NCBI GenBank assembly: GCA_030549835.1
Contig: JAUQQR010000014.1
Location: 1-36,091, forward strand
From: Thermoproteota archaeon
GTDB lineage: Archaea; Thermoproteota; Thermoprotei_A; Sulfolobales; Acidilobaceae
Reading direction: 5' to 3'
DNA length: 36,091 bases
Every line of letters starts with the position of its first letter. Position 1 is the stretch's first letter. The translations under genes were made by a program, and so were the position numbers. The notes beneath the pieces are model-generated. The model was given only the letters and a program-made list of their open reading frames with translations, did not search any database and was not told the origin of the DNA. Positions 9,280-18,357 of this stretch are shown piece by piece.

Positions 9280-12200
9280 TCTCTCCTAATACCTATACGT
9301 ATACTCTTATCTTCAATATCCCACTCCTTGACATATACTCCACTCTCTGTTGGGGTGCCATATATTATCTTAGTGGCTCTAACTTCTCCCGCTACATAAT
9401 CCTCATACATTTTAATAGCATCCATTATCTCCTTATCTCCATCTAGCCATACAGCTATCCTATCCTCTATCATTAGCTTAGCTTCTTTCCTCATAAACTG
9501 TATTCTCCTTATAACTTCTTTAGAGTATCCTTCAGCCTCCTCTTCTCTTGTTAATTGCTTATCTACAGCAACTAGCGCTAAGTCTGACTCCTTGACAGAT
9601 AACCATTCTGGGTACTCTGCTATAATCTCTATATGTCTAGGCTCTAGTTTTACTGATTCTCCACTAATAATAGCTTCATAGTACCCCTTCTTTATTATGT
9701 TATCAGCTATTTCTACTCCCCTCTCCTCAACTAATCTTACTATCTCTGGTGTAAGCTTCTTATAGTCTCTCCCAATCTCCCCAATATTGGGTTTAATTGT
9801 ATATACTCTAAGTTTCTCGAAGAATTCTAAGCCTTGGAGCTCTATGGTTTTAGAGTTAACCATTTCAGCTACTACTTCACTAAGCTTCTTAACAGCTTCT
9901 CCTACTTTATCTTTCTTTGCTGCAATTATTACCCTCCTCACAGGCCTCCTCAGCTTGAGTCCAGCCGCTGCTCTAGCAGATAATATTGTCTCTACTATGC
10001 TCCTAGCTATACTCATATGCTCTTCAAGAGTTAGATCTATTAGTTTCGTATTACTCTCAGGTAAGTCTAGTAAGTGAATACTAGCTGGAGTATTTGACTC
10101 ACTTATCTTAAAGAAGTTCTGGTATATGTATTCTGTTAGGAATGGTATAATGGGGGCTGCTAGTATAAGCCATGTCTTCAAAGCATAATATAGTGTAGCG
10201 TAGGCAGCTCTCTTACTAGGTGTATCCCTCTCCTCCCAAACCCTCCTCCTAATGAGCCTAATGTAGAATCTACTAACATCATCTAATATAAATGCTTTAA
10301 GTAATCTAGTAGCATCATGTATCTTGAGGTTACTCATGGCCTCATGATAATCTCTAATTAAGCTATTAGTTCTAGAGATTAACCATTTATCTTCAATCTC
10401 CATACTATCAATAGTATTCTCTATGGTTGTAACCTCTGGGTCAAAGCCATCTAAGCTCATATATGTAGAGGCGAATACGAAAGTATTCCATATTACTGTA
10501 AAGTCTCTAGCAGTATACTCTAAGGCTCTCCAGGAGAACTTTAAATCCTCCCATATAGTATTAGTTGCTAGCCAGAATCTCACAACATCTCTTGGAACCT
10601 TTGCTATGAGCTCGTCGAACTCAACATAATTCCCTAGACTCTTATGCATTTCTCTACCAAACTCGTCTAGGGCAAATCCATGGACTAGAACCCTCCTATA
10701 TGGGGACTTATTAAATCCTATAATACCACTCCTTAATAGGCTAAAGAACCAGCCTCTAATTTGATCATGGCCTTCTACTATGAAGTCTGCTGGCTCTAAG
10801 TTCTCGTATAAGTCTCTCCTCATAGGGTAGCCTAGGCTGGCGTAGAAAGATATACCACTATCAAACCATACGTCTAGAACATCTAGGACTCTCTCCATTA
10901 CACCTCCACAGTTTGGGCATTTGAGTTTAACTCTATCAATCCATGGCCTATGTAAGTCTTCTGGGACTTCTCCACCCATCTCTACTAACTCTCTAGTACT
11001 ACCTACCACGTGGGTATAGCTACAGCTCTTACATACCCATATAGGTAATGGTATACCCCAGAATCTCTGCCTACCAATAGCCCAGTCTCTAATCTCTTCA
11101 AGCATATTCATGAACCTAGTCTTAGCCCACTCTGGTACCCACTCGATTTTATTAGCTTCTCTTATAAGCAATTCTTTAAGCTTAGATACAGATATAAACC
11201 ATTGAGTAGTAGCTCTTAGCGCTAGAGGAGTCTTACACCTCCAGCATACAGGATACCTATGTACTATAGTTGACTCATGGAATATAGCATTTCTAGCTCT
11301 TAAATCCTCTAGTATAGCTTTGTTTGCTTCATCTCTAAAGTATAATCCATGATATTTCCCTGATTCTCTAGTCATTCTACCAACTTCGTCTACTAAAGAG
11401 ACAACAGGAATTCCATGTTTCACTGCAACATCATAGTCTACTGTACCGTGACCTGGCGCTGAGTGTACGAGACCAGTACCCTCATATGCTGAGACTCCTT
11501 CAGGAGCCATTATAACTCTATGATAATTACTGAGTTCTCTTTGAGCATCTACATAATCTTCTAACGGATGCTCATACTCTAACCCCTCGAGAATACTACC
11601 CCTGAAAACATCTATTACCTTATAATCTCTTATATTAGCTTCTCTCATTACATCTTCTAGCCTACTCTTAGCTAATATTAGTATTTCATCATTAACCATG
11701 ACTCTAACATATTCTAGGTCTGGATGAGCCATTATGAATGTATTAGCTGGTAGAGTCCATGGTGTTGTAGTCCATACTAGGAGATATTCTCTATGCCTCC
11801 CCCTAACTGGGAACTTAACGTAGACTGATGGATCCTCCAGCTCTCTATACTCTGAGACTTCATAGTCTGCTAGGACAGTCTCGCATCTAGGACACCAGTG
11901 TAGAACCTTATAGCCTTTGTAGAGAAGTCCTTTCTCGTATGCTTTCTTTATAAGCCACCATCCAGACTCTATGTAGTCATTAGTATATGTCACGTATGGA
12001 TTCTCCCAGTCCATGAAGACTCCTATCTCTATGAATTGCTTACTCATAGCCTCCATATTCTCGTTTACAAAACCTCTACATGCTTCTATAAACTTCTCAA
12101 CTCCAACTTTCTCGTATATATCTTTTTTAACCTTCAATCCTAGCGATTGCTCAATCTTAACCTCTATTGGTAAGCCGTGAGTATCGTATCCAGGCTTATC

Positions 12201-12464
12201 CCATACATTAAATCCTCTCATTCTATGATATCTTAATACTATATCCTTAATAACCTTATTCCAGATTGTACCAATATGTATTGATTTAGCTGAGGCATAG
12301 GGGGGACCGTCTAGGAAGTAGAATTTCCTATTAGAAGCATTAGATTTATCTCTTATAAGGTTATAGACTCTATTTCTTGCCCAGAACTCTTTAACTTCCT
12401 CCTCAATCTTAAACTGGTTATACTGTATTTGTGATAGTCTATCAGCTACCTTCACTTTACTCAC
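9276..12464 (-). CDS. ileS: Isoleucyl-tRNA synthetase
   Basis: Charges tRNA-Ile with isoleucine. At 1062 residues it is a normal length for the archaeal/eukaryotic type. The class I signature HIGT is at 63-66 after [15 protein letters not shown]. The editing domain follows ([12 protein letters not shown] and [17 protein letters not shown]). The tRNA-binding motif near residue 610 reads MHKSLGN, a variant of KMSKS. Several CxxC pairs (CPRCE, CWRCK, CKSC with CPNC) are zinc sites. The GTG start overlaps the stop of the small upstream gene (GTGA) and the stop overlaps the nuclease ATG, giving a three-gene operon. Mupirocin class cannot be judged. Confidence 0.97.
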   Translation of the reverse strand: MSKVKVADRLSQIQYNQFKIEEEVKEFWARNRVYNLIRDKSNASNRKFYFLDGPPYASAKSIHIGTIWNKVIKDIVLRYHRMRGFNVWDKPGYDTHGLPIEVKIEQSLGLKVKKDIYEKVGVEKFIEACRGFVNENMEAMSKQFIEIGVFMDWENPYVTYTNDYIESGWWLIKKAYEKGLLYKGYKVLHWCPRCETVLADYEVSEYRELEDPSVYVKFPVRGRHREYLLVWTTTPWTLPANTFIMAHPDLEYVRVMVNDEILILAKSRLEDVMREANIRDYKVIDVFRGSILEGLEYEHPLEDYVDAQRELSNYHRVIMAPEGVSAYEGTGLVHSAPGHGTVDYDVAVKHGIPVVSLVDEVGRMTRESGKYHGLYFRDEANKAILEDLRARNAIFHESTIVHRYPVCWRCKTPLALRATTQWFISVSKLKELLIREANKIEWVPEWAKTRFMNMLEEIRDWAIGRQRFWGIPLPIWVCKSCSYTHVVGSTRELVEMGGEVPEDLHRPWIDRVKLKCPNCGGVMERVLDVLDVWFDSGISFYASLGYPMRRDLYENLEPADFIVEGHDQIRGWFFSLLRSGIIGFNKSPYRRVLVHGFALDEFGREMHKSLGNYVEFDELIAKVPRDVVRFWLATNTIWEDLKFSWRALEYTARDFTVIWNTFVFASTYMSLDGFDPEVTTIENTIDSMEIEDKWLISRTNSLIRDYHEAMSNLKIHDATRLLKAFILDDVSRFYIRLIRRRVWEERDTPSKRAAYATLYYALKTWLILAAPIIPFLTEYIYQNFFKISESNTPASIHLLDLPESNTKLIDLTLEEHMSIARSIVETILSARAAAGLKLRRPVRRVIIAAKKDKVGEAVKKLSEVVAEMVNSKTIELQGLEFFEKLRVYTIKPNIGEIGRDYKKLTPEIVRLVEERGVEIADNIIKKGYYEAIISGESVKLEPRHIEIIAEYPEWLSVKESDLALVAVDKQLTREEEAEGYSKEVIRRIQFMRKEAKLMIEDRIAVWLDGDKEIMDAIKMYEDYVAGEVRATKIIYGTPTESGVYVKEWDIEDKSIRIGIRRE

Positions 12465-12703
12465 CTACTAGTATCAATCCAGTCGACTTTAACTCTACTA
12501 TTAGTTATTGAGGATACTATACTTCTAATCTCTTCTTCTTTACCTTCCTCCTCGAGTTTAACCTCAATAAACCTAAATTCTGGGACTACAATAGTAGGGT
12601 AATCAATAACCTCCACCCCAAATCTTCTAGTAAGCTCCTCAATTACCCTCCTATGCTCCTCATCACTATATGTATTATAGTAAACCCTATAAAGCTTTTT
12701 CAA
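12461..12703 (-). CDS. Small conserved-looking protein, first in the ileS operon
   Basis: An 80-residue acidic protein (begins [17 protein letters not shown], ends [10 protein letters not shown]) with an alternating beta-helix-beta pattern. I do not recognise the family. The GTGA overlap with IleRS shows translational coupling, so it is very probably real and leads the operon. Its codons are rich in third-position T, as for other promoter-proximal genes here. A link to translation is suggested only by position. Confidence 0.65.
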   Translation of the reverse strand: MKKLYRVYYNTYSDEEHRRVIEELTRRFGVEVIDYPTIVVPEFRFIEVKLEEEGKEEEIRSIVSSITNSRVKVDWIDTSR

Positions 12704-12908
12704 TATAAAAGCACCTAGAGGCTTAATTAGCGAGGGGAACTTTAAAGCTTAACGTATGATAGATAGTAAATAGTGGTTTTCTTGCTTACATAATTCTATA
12801 GTTATAATTAGTTAGAAATATATGTGGGCTTATATTCCTATTATTTTCACACTATTTAGCTTAAAATCTTTGAGTTAACATAGTTTAATTAGGCTAGGGG
12901 TGGTGGAT

Positions 12909-13328
12909 ATGGTTAGAATATCTGAGATTATTAAGGTTGACTCTAAGGGTAGGATAACAATACCCCAGACTATTAGGGAAGCATTAAATGTAGAGCCTGG
13001 AATGCTTATGGCTCTAATAGCTGATTTAGATAAGAAAGAGATTATTGTTAATCCTATAACTACGAGAGGAGAATCTATATATGAGTTTGATCTATACTTG
13101 ATAGATAAGCCTGGATCACTAGCTAAGGTAACTAGTGTAATTGCAAATTATAAGGCTGATATAGTAGCATCTAAGTGTGCAAGTATAGCTAGAGGAGAAG
13201 AGGCTAACTGTGTATTAATAGTTGATATGAGTACTGCTAGTATAGATGCTGAGAGTTTAAAGAAAGAACTCGAGAACTTAGATGTAGTAATTCAGGTAAG
13301 GACTAAGAGGTTTGAGAGTAGATATTAA
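12909..13328 (+). CDS. AbrB/SpoVT-type DNA-binding domain fused to ACT domain
   Basis: About 139 residues. The N-terminal swapped-hairpin AbrB domain reads IIKVDSKGRITIPQTIREAL. The C-terminal half (YEFDLYLIDKPGSLAKVTSV onward) is an ACT domain, a fold that usually binds amino acids or other small ligands. The protein is thus probably a ligand-responsive regulator, perhaps of amino-acid metabolism (inference). I place the start at ATG 12909, because GGGGTGGTGG just upstream makes a good ribosome site; a GTG at 12900 is in frame but lies inside that site. It precedes the DUF72 gene by 55 bases on the same strand. Confidence 0.82.
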   Translation: MVRISEIIKVDSKGRITIPQTIREALNVEPGMLMALIADLDKKEIIVNPITTRGESIYEFDLYLIDKPGSLAKVTSVIANYKADIVASKCASIARGEEANCVLIVDMSTASIDAESLKKELENLDVVIQVRTKRFESRY

Positions 13329-13383
13329 GGTAGAATAGATTATTAGATAAGAGCTATATACAATTAATTTTGGAGACTTATAT

Positions 13384-14133
13384 ATGGGTATACGTATCCT
13401 AGTAGGTACTTGTGGCTTCCAGAGGTCTAGAAGACTACACTATAGTAACCTAGATGTAGTAGAGGTACAGCAAACATTCTACGATCCTAGAGTTCTAGAA
13501 ACATTCTATAACTGGAGGAGAGAGGCTCCTCTAGACTACGAGTTTACAGTAAAAGCTTGGATGCTAGTATCTCATGAGTATGATATAAGGCTATGGTCGA
13601 GAATCAAAGGAGATATCCCCGGCGATAAGAGGAACTATGGTAGCTTAAAGGTAACTAGTGAAACCCTATGGGCTTGGAGTAAGACTATTGAAGTAGTTGA
13701 GGTCCTCAACTCTAAGGTTATAGTTGTTCAGACTCCTCCAAGTTTTAGAGCATCAGAGGAGAATGCTATTAGAGCTACTAAATTCTTTACTACAGTAGAG
13801 AGTAGAGGTAGGATTATAGTCTGGGAGCCTAGAGGTGACTGGTGGGAGAAGCTTGATCTCCTACTAAAAATTGCTCGAGAGACAGGTGTAAAAATTGGAG
13901 GAGATATCCTTAGGGGTCGGGTATTGCCGGAGTGGCAAGATATAGTCTATGCTAGACTCCACGGCTTAGGGGGGAGTGAGGTTAACTATAGGTATAAGTA
14001 TAAGGATGAGGATTTAGTTAAACTTAAAGACCTAATATTTAGACTCAAGCCTAGAGTAGCATACATTCTATTCAATAATGTATACTCTTATGATGATAGT
14101 ATTCAGTTCAAGAAGATACTAAAATCTGAATAG
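13384..14133 (+). CDS. DUF72 (YecE-like) TIM-barrel protein
   Basis: A 249-residue member of the DUF72 family, a TIM-barrel group of unknown biochemical role. Typical segments are LVGTCGF at the start, then VEVQQTFYDP, a FTVKAW strand, VVQTPPSF, WEPRGDWW and the C-terminal YILFNNVYSYDDS. Start is ATG; upstream TTGGAGAC gives a weak ribosome site. It may share a transcript with the AbrB-ACT gene. Its last 15 bases overlap the convergent Hint-domain gene. Confidence 0.85.
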   Translation: MGIRILVGTCGFQRSRRLHYSNLDVVEVQQTFYDPRVLETFYNWRREAPLDYEFTVKAWMLVSHEYDIRLWSRIKGDIPGDKRNYGSLKVTSETLWAWSKTIEVVEVLNSKVIVVQTPPSFRASEENAIRATKFFTTVESRGRIIVWEPRGDWWEKLDLLLKIARETGVKIGGDILRGRVLPEWQDIVYARLHGLGGSEVNYRYKYKDEDLVKLKDLIFRLKPRVAYILFNNVYSYDDSIQFKKILKSE

Positions 14134-15117
14134 GATAGGGTATATACCGGCAAATATAAAACCATTACTTGTTTTAAATGAGTATACATAGCCTATATAG
14201 TCTCCCCTACGGTATCCTGTAACTTTCACCATTACTATATCGCCGAGAGCTAGCTTAACAATATTCTTAAATGTTAGCATTGTATACCCTTCAAAACCTA
14301 GTGGTATACCTCCACATAGCAGGTGTGCTACTACAAGCCTATATATCCTCTTAGAAACGCTACTTCTCCTCATATGGCTATAGATATGCTCTACATAGGC
14401 AGACCTAGCATACCTTCTCATAATATTCTTTAGTTTATGTAGGGGTTTTGTTGGTAGCTTCTCACCCATATCTCTAGCCTTCATACCACTAATAACACTA
14501 ACACTACACTTCTTTAATCCTCTACTAGAAAGTTTAGATGGGTAGCCTAGGAGTCTTGAAGACCATATGGCTTCTGATACTCTAAGTTGATCTTCATAGC
14601 ATTTTACAGATAATTTTCTATGCTCATCTTCTAAGCTGTAATTTAACTCTCTATGCTTTTTAAAGCTTGTAGAGCTAATATCATACCATTCATGAGACCA
14701 GCATACTATGTAGGGTGGAATTTTAACCTTACTCGATTTAGGCTCTGATATTACATTAATCATTTTACGGCTTCTCAGCTTAACAAATGAAACTAGTATA
14801 TCCCCCCTCTTCAAGCTACCAACACTCTTAGCTATAAGTCTACCATAATCATCTATAACTACAACTCTCTGGCTCTCTGGAGCTCTAAAATAGCCGCCTA
14901 TGAAATCAATAGTATAGATGCTATCTACTCTACCCCTACTAGCATCTAGAATTCTGGTAAAGGTTACACGGTAATCTGACGGGTCTAAGCTTAAAACCTC
15001 AATAGAGCTCTCCCCACCAACCATATAGGTGTTATAGAGTTCACCTACATAAACTAATCTCACTAAACCATTAATCCTAGCCATTATAGGAGTATCCTCC
15101 GGCAAACCCAGACTCAA
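14119..15117 (-). CDS. Free-standing intein-like (Hint) protein lacking splicing residues
   Basis: A 332-residue protein whose two ends match an intein while no host protein surrounds it. Residues 4-112 follow the N-terminal Hint blocks: GLPEDTPIMARINGLVRL, VYVGEL, VLSLDP, then GGYFRAPESQRVVVIDDYG and LKRGDILV. The end follows block F/G (GYVYSFKTSNGFIFAGIYP). Catalytic positions are changed: the first residue, normally Cys or Ser, aligns to Gly; the block B TxxH is PxxQ; the terminal His-Asn is Arg-Phe. No LAGLIDADG endonuclease motif is seen in the middle (about 120-270), which is basic and Cys-containing. TTG start behind GGAGGG; a second TTG four codons later is possible. Function unknown; splicing is not expected. 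Confidence 0.75.
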   Translation of the reverse strand: MSLGLPEDTPIMARINGLVRLVYVGELYNTYMVGGESSIEVLSLDPSDYRVTFTRILDASRGRVDSIYTIDFIGGYFRAPESQRVVVIDDYGRLIAKSVGSLKRGDILVSFVKLRSRKMINVISEPKSSKVKIPPYIVCWSHEWYDISSTSFKKHRELNYSLEDEHRKLSVKCYEDQLRVSEAIWSSRLLGYPSKLSSRGLKKCSVSVISGMKARDMGEKLPTKPLHKLKNIMRRYARSAYVEHIYSHMRRSSVSKRIYRLVVAHLLCGGIPLGFEGYTMLTFKNIVKLALGDIVMVKVTGYRRGDYIGYVYSFKTSNGFIFAGIYPILFRF

Positions 15118-15270
15118 AACCCTCCAGCTCCATCCACCTAAATCTTAGAGTTTACAATCTAATATCAGTAGCCCTAATAATTTAAAAGTATAGTATTCAT
15201 GCTAAACTCTAAACATTTTACTTTAAGGTAATACCAATCTAGCAAGTTACTATAGGTAGGATGAGCTTAC

Positions 15271-15513
15271 ATGCTCAACTCTACTACATTCAACCTAGAA
15301 GCTAGACTTAAGAAAATTATAGATAATGTTATCCCAGGGTTATACCATAGACTAAATCTGGTATCCCTCAACACCTACAACACTCCATTCTACAAGCTAG
15401 TACTTACAGATAGATGTGAAGCTATAAAATTAATAATTAAAACTACAGGAAATAATAAATTAGCAAATACAATAATAGATAACACCTTAAACTTAATAAA
15501 AAGAGAAATATGA
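15271..15513 (+). CDS. Small unrecognised protein (80 residues)
   Basis: An 80-residue frame divergent from the Hint-like gene. It is mostly helical by pattern (EARLKKIIDNVIPGL, then AIKLIIKTTGNNKLAN), ends KREI and matches no family I know. ATG start; TAGGTAGGATG just upstream is a fair ribosome site and ACTTTAAGG near 15222-15230 a possible TATA box. The 3' end abuts the structured repeat at 15530. It could be a real small gene or chance. Confidence 0.4.
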   Translation: MLNSTTFNLEARLKKIIDNVIPGLYHRLNLVSLNTYNTPFYKLVLTDRCEAIKLIIKTTGNNKLANTIIDNTLNLIKREI

Positions 15514-15529
15514 GTTCACACCCTTAAAT

Positions 15530-15776
15530 CTTGTATCCTCTCCAGGGGTTCAACATTGTATCATCCTTGTTATCCCGTATCGGTATGGGATTGCATTACC
15601 CTCTGGGAGTCTTAAGGGTGACCCCAGCACCCACGTCCCGAGTAATGCTATCCTCGGGGAGAGCCTTCTAAGCTCTCAATCCCCTACCAGGTAGCTCCAA
15701 TATTGGGAATAGTAGAGGTTCTCTACACTCGGAGAATGATATAAACAGCTATAAAACTCAAAACAGTTGCATTAGG
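15530..15776 (-). repeat. Structured repeat, copy A (candidate RNA), downstream of the liv operon
   Basis: This 356-base gap contains a segment that reappears at 20762-21039 on the same strand. Shared blocks are GGTGACCCC (near 15617), GGGGAGAGC with TAAGCTCTC (15656-15677), ACCAGGTAGCTC (15686-15697), AATGATATAAAC (15735-15746), AGCTATAAAA (15747-15756) and CAGTTGCATTAG (15764-15775). Hairpins: ATCCC/GGGAT around 15572-15591, GGGTG/CACCC at 15616-15632, CCCGAG/CTCGGG around 15637-15658 and GAGAGC/GCTCTC at 15660-15677. Read on the minus strand, the best-conserved block looks like a promoter (TTTTATAGCT), which would start an RNA near 15727. RNA strand and function are uncertain. Confidence 0.5.
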
Positions 15777-15869
15777 CATATCAGGCACTGAATTAATGTT
15801 TAGGTGCTTTTAATAGCTATGACTTGTTGCTTGAAGTTTGTTTATCACATATTTATATTTCTTCTATGT

Positions 15870-16577
15870 TTAGGGTTTTATTTTCACTCCTAGTATCCTT
15901 GCAATATTCTCTGTCTCTAAGGCTTTATCTATACTCCCAGAGTATATTATTTCCCCCCTTTCTATAATGTATGCTTCATCTACGATTCTCTTTGCTAACA
16001 TTACGTTTGACTCTGCTATAAGTATGCCTACTCCTTTACTAGCTATCTCTCTTAGTGCTTTACTTAGTCTCTCTACAACTATTGGAGCTAGCCCTTCTAG
16101 GAGCTCATCTAAGAGCATGTATTTAGGGTTCTGTGCTAGAGCTCTAGCTATTGCTACCATTCTCTTCTCTCCACCACTAAGGTAAAAGCCTTGCCTCTTT
16201 AGGAATCCTCTAATCTCTGGGAATACTCCTAGTGCTATCTCTATAGCTTCATCAACATTCCTACCTGCTAGCTTAGCTGCTAGCTTTATGTTCTCCTCTA
16301 CAGTTAGCCATGGGAATATTCTTAAATCTTCTGGAGCATAAGAAACCCCATACTTTACTCTCTCATGTACACTCTTCGATGTTAATTCCATGTTATCAAT
16401 AGTGACTCTACCCTTTACAGGCTTATAGAATCCCATTATGGTCTTTATAGTTGTCGTCTTACCTGCACCATTCCTGCCGAGTAGGCATACTATAGTGCCT
16501 CTTGCTACTGTTAGAGTAACACCTCTCAGTATTTCAACGCCACTAATAGATACGTGTAATCCCTCAGCTTTAAGCAT
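15870..16577 (-). CDS. livF: Branched-chain amino-acid ABC transporter ATPase (LivF-like)
   Basis: ATP-binding subunit of a high-affinity amino-acid importer, about 235 residues. Walker A is GRNGAGKTT, the Q-loop region runs through VSYAPEDLRIFPWLTVEEN, the signature is LSGGEKRM and Walker B is YMLLDEL. It is last in the minus-strand operon. I prefer ATG 16577, eight bases into the end of the LivG gene, because AGGTGGG lies just before it; a GTG three codons upstream falls in that site. LivF pairs with LivG to drive LivH and LivM. Confidence 0.92.
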   Translation of the reverse strand: MLKAEGLHVSISGVEILRGVTLTVARGTIVCLLGRNGAGKTTTIKTIMGFYKPVKGRVTIDNMELTSKSVHERVKYGVSYAPEDLRIFPWLTVEENIKLAAKLAGRNVDEAIEIALGVFPEIRGFLKRQGFYLSGGEKRMVAIARALAQNPKYMLLDELLEGLAPIVVERLSKALREIASKGVGILIAESNVMLAKRIVDEAYIIERGEIIYSGSIDKALETENIARILGVKIKP

Positions 16578-17334
16578 AGAGCCCACCTAGGAGGACTGCT
16601 CTAACGTCTTCTCTACTCCTTACATCTTCTGGGGGACCGTCAGCTAGTATTCTACCACTATGCATTGCTATTATCCTATTCGCATAGCTGAAAACTATAT
16701 CCATATCGTGCTCTACAATGATACTAGATATGCCTGTAGCTTTTATAGCTGATACTATCCTATCTATTATATCAAACTTATCTCTAGTAGATACACCACT
16801 TGTAGGCTCATCTAGTAATAGTAGTTTAGGTTTTAGAGCTAATGTCATTACAACATCTAATATCTTCCTATCACCTTGTGATACCTCCAAGGGTAGCTTA
16901 TCGAGATTCTTCTCTAGCCCCACGAGCTTAGCTAATTGTATAGCCTCCTCTATCACATCAGTGTGAGACTCGAGAGATCTAAGCATACTCAAATTTATAC
17001 CTCTCCTTGAAGCTATCGCGATAGCAATATTCTCTAGGAGGGAAATACTCCAGGAGACATTTACAAATTGAAAGCTTCTAGCAATACCAAGCTTTACTCT
17101 ACTTGCCATATCTAGCCTACTAATATCTCTACCATTAAAGGCTATTAAGCCCGAGTCTGGCTTAAGGTAGCCACTAACTAGGTTTACTAGAGTTGTCTTC
17201 CCGGCGCCATTAGGCCCTATTAGGAAGATTAGTTCACCCTCATATACTCTGAAAGATACTCCATCTACAGCTCTAACTCCGCCAAAATACTTACGCAGGT
17301 TGGATACTTCTAAGAGGGGAGTTTCAGTATTCAT
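16570..17334 (-). CDS. livG: Branched-chain amino-acid ABC transporter ATPase (LivG-like)
   Basis: The partner ATPase, about 254 residues. Walker A is GPNGAGKTT, Walker B LLLLDEPTSGVS and the switch histidine is in IIVEHDMD. The signature loop reads VSQGDRK, looser than the usual LSGGQ, as is common for LivG. Preferred start is ATG 17334 with AGGTGG five bases before it; the in-frame GTG at 17343 directly follows the LivM stop. Tight spacing on both sides shows cotranscription. Confidence 0.92.
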   Translation of the reverse strand: MNTETPLLEVSNLRKYFGGVRAVDGVSFRVYEGELIFLIGPNGAGKTTLVNLVSGYLKPDSGLIAFNGRDISRLDMASRVKLGIARSFQFVNVSWSISLLENIAIAIASRRGINLSMLRSLESHTDVIEEAIQLAKLVGLEKNLDKLPLEVSQGDRKILDVVMTLALKPKLLLLDEPTSGVSTRDKFDIIDRIVSAIKATGISSIIVEHDMDIVFSYANRIIAMHSGRILADGPPEDVRSREDVRAVLLGGLYA

Positions 17335-17343
17335 AGATACCAC

Positions 17344-18357
17344 CTAGAATTTAAACTGAAGGCGTAGAGCACTAAATAATCTAGCCATCTTCTTGAATCC
17401 TTCTAGCTCAGTTAATCCTAGTAGACCTCTAGGCATGAAAAACATTATAGCTATAATAGTAATACCTAGTATTAAGTACCAGTGGATTGTTATGCGTTGA
17501 GCTATAGTCTCGAGGTAGACGTAGGTAAGAGCACCGATTATAGGACCTAAGAAATACATTGTCCCCCCGAGTATACTCATAAAGACAATTTTACCTGATA
17601 GAGTCCAGTATGCTAGATCTGGTGTGACTAGCCTATTTATTGGCGCGTAGAGAGCGCCAGCTATTCCAGCGTAGATAGCAGATATCACTAGAGCTAGTAG
17701 CCTATACCTATTCACGTTAACACCTAATGCTACAGCTCTAGTCTCAGCATCTTTTATAACTCTTAAAGTATAACCAAATGGTGAGTTGACTATATACCAC
17801 ATAATAATCGCTAATACCGTAAACCATAGTAGAGCATAGTAGTGGTACACCATGTTAAAGGCATGATATCCTAGACCAGTAGTATCGTAGATAAAGAATA
17901 GTGTAGGTCTTGGAATCCTAATTCCATCAGTACCCCCTGTTATATGGTAGAACTTTACGTAGAACCCCCAGAGTATTTGAGCTGTAACGAGCATTAGGAT
18001 AGCGAAGAATATACCCCTATACCTTACGGCAATAAATCCTACTATTAATGCTAGAAGAGCTGATAGTAAGACACCAATGAGTACTTGTACTTCAAGTATT
18101 CTAAGACCAATATATTTTACTGATAAGCCTACAGCATAAGCTCCTAGTCCAACGAATGCAGCGTGGCCAAAGCTTAGGAGGCCAGTATAATTGAATAAGA
18201 GGTTAAAGCCTAGAGCAGCTATAGCTAATATTATACCATATGTTAGCATAACCTCCCAACCTGGCATAATACTACTTATCACTGGATATAGTAGTCCAGC
18301 TATTACCGCCACTATGACTATAGATCTAATATTATTGCCGATCTCTCTTCTCACCAA
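17344..18357 (-). CDS. livM: Branched-chain amino-acid ABC transporter permease (LivM-like)
   Basis: A 337-residue integral membrane permease with about nine to ten hydrophobic segments. The family landmark GLLSFGHAAFVGLGAYAVG sits near residues 60-80, and TGGTDGIRIPRP is the typical TGGxxG loop of LivM. The TTG start (or a GTG one codon later) follows GGAGGGGGTAAGGG and overlaps the LivH stop. It forms the membrane channel with LivH. Confidence 0.92.
   Translation of the reverse strand: MVRREIGNNIRSIVIVAVIAGLLYPVISSIMPGWEVMLTYGIILAIAALGFNLLFNYTGLLSFGHAAFVGLGAYAVGLSVKYIGLRILEVQVLIGVLLSALLALIVGFIAVRYRGIFFAILMLVTAQILWGFYVKFYHITGGTDGIRIPRPTLFFIYDTTGLGYHAFNMVYHYYALLWFTVLAIIMWYIVNSPFGYTLRVIKDAETRAVALGVNVNRYRLLALVISAIYAGIAGALYAPINRLVTPDLAYWTLSGKIVFMSILGGTMYFLGPIIGALTYVYLETIAQRITIHWYLILGITIIAIMFFMPRGLLGLTELEGFKKMARLFSALRLQFKF

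Noticed and set aside
15541-15600. tRNA gene suggested by GGGGTTCAA
   Set aside because: No matching anticodon or acceptor stem can be folded around it, and the other repeat copy keeps GGTTCA without a tRNA shape.
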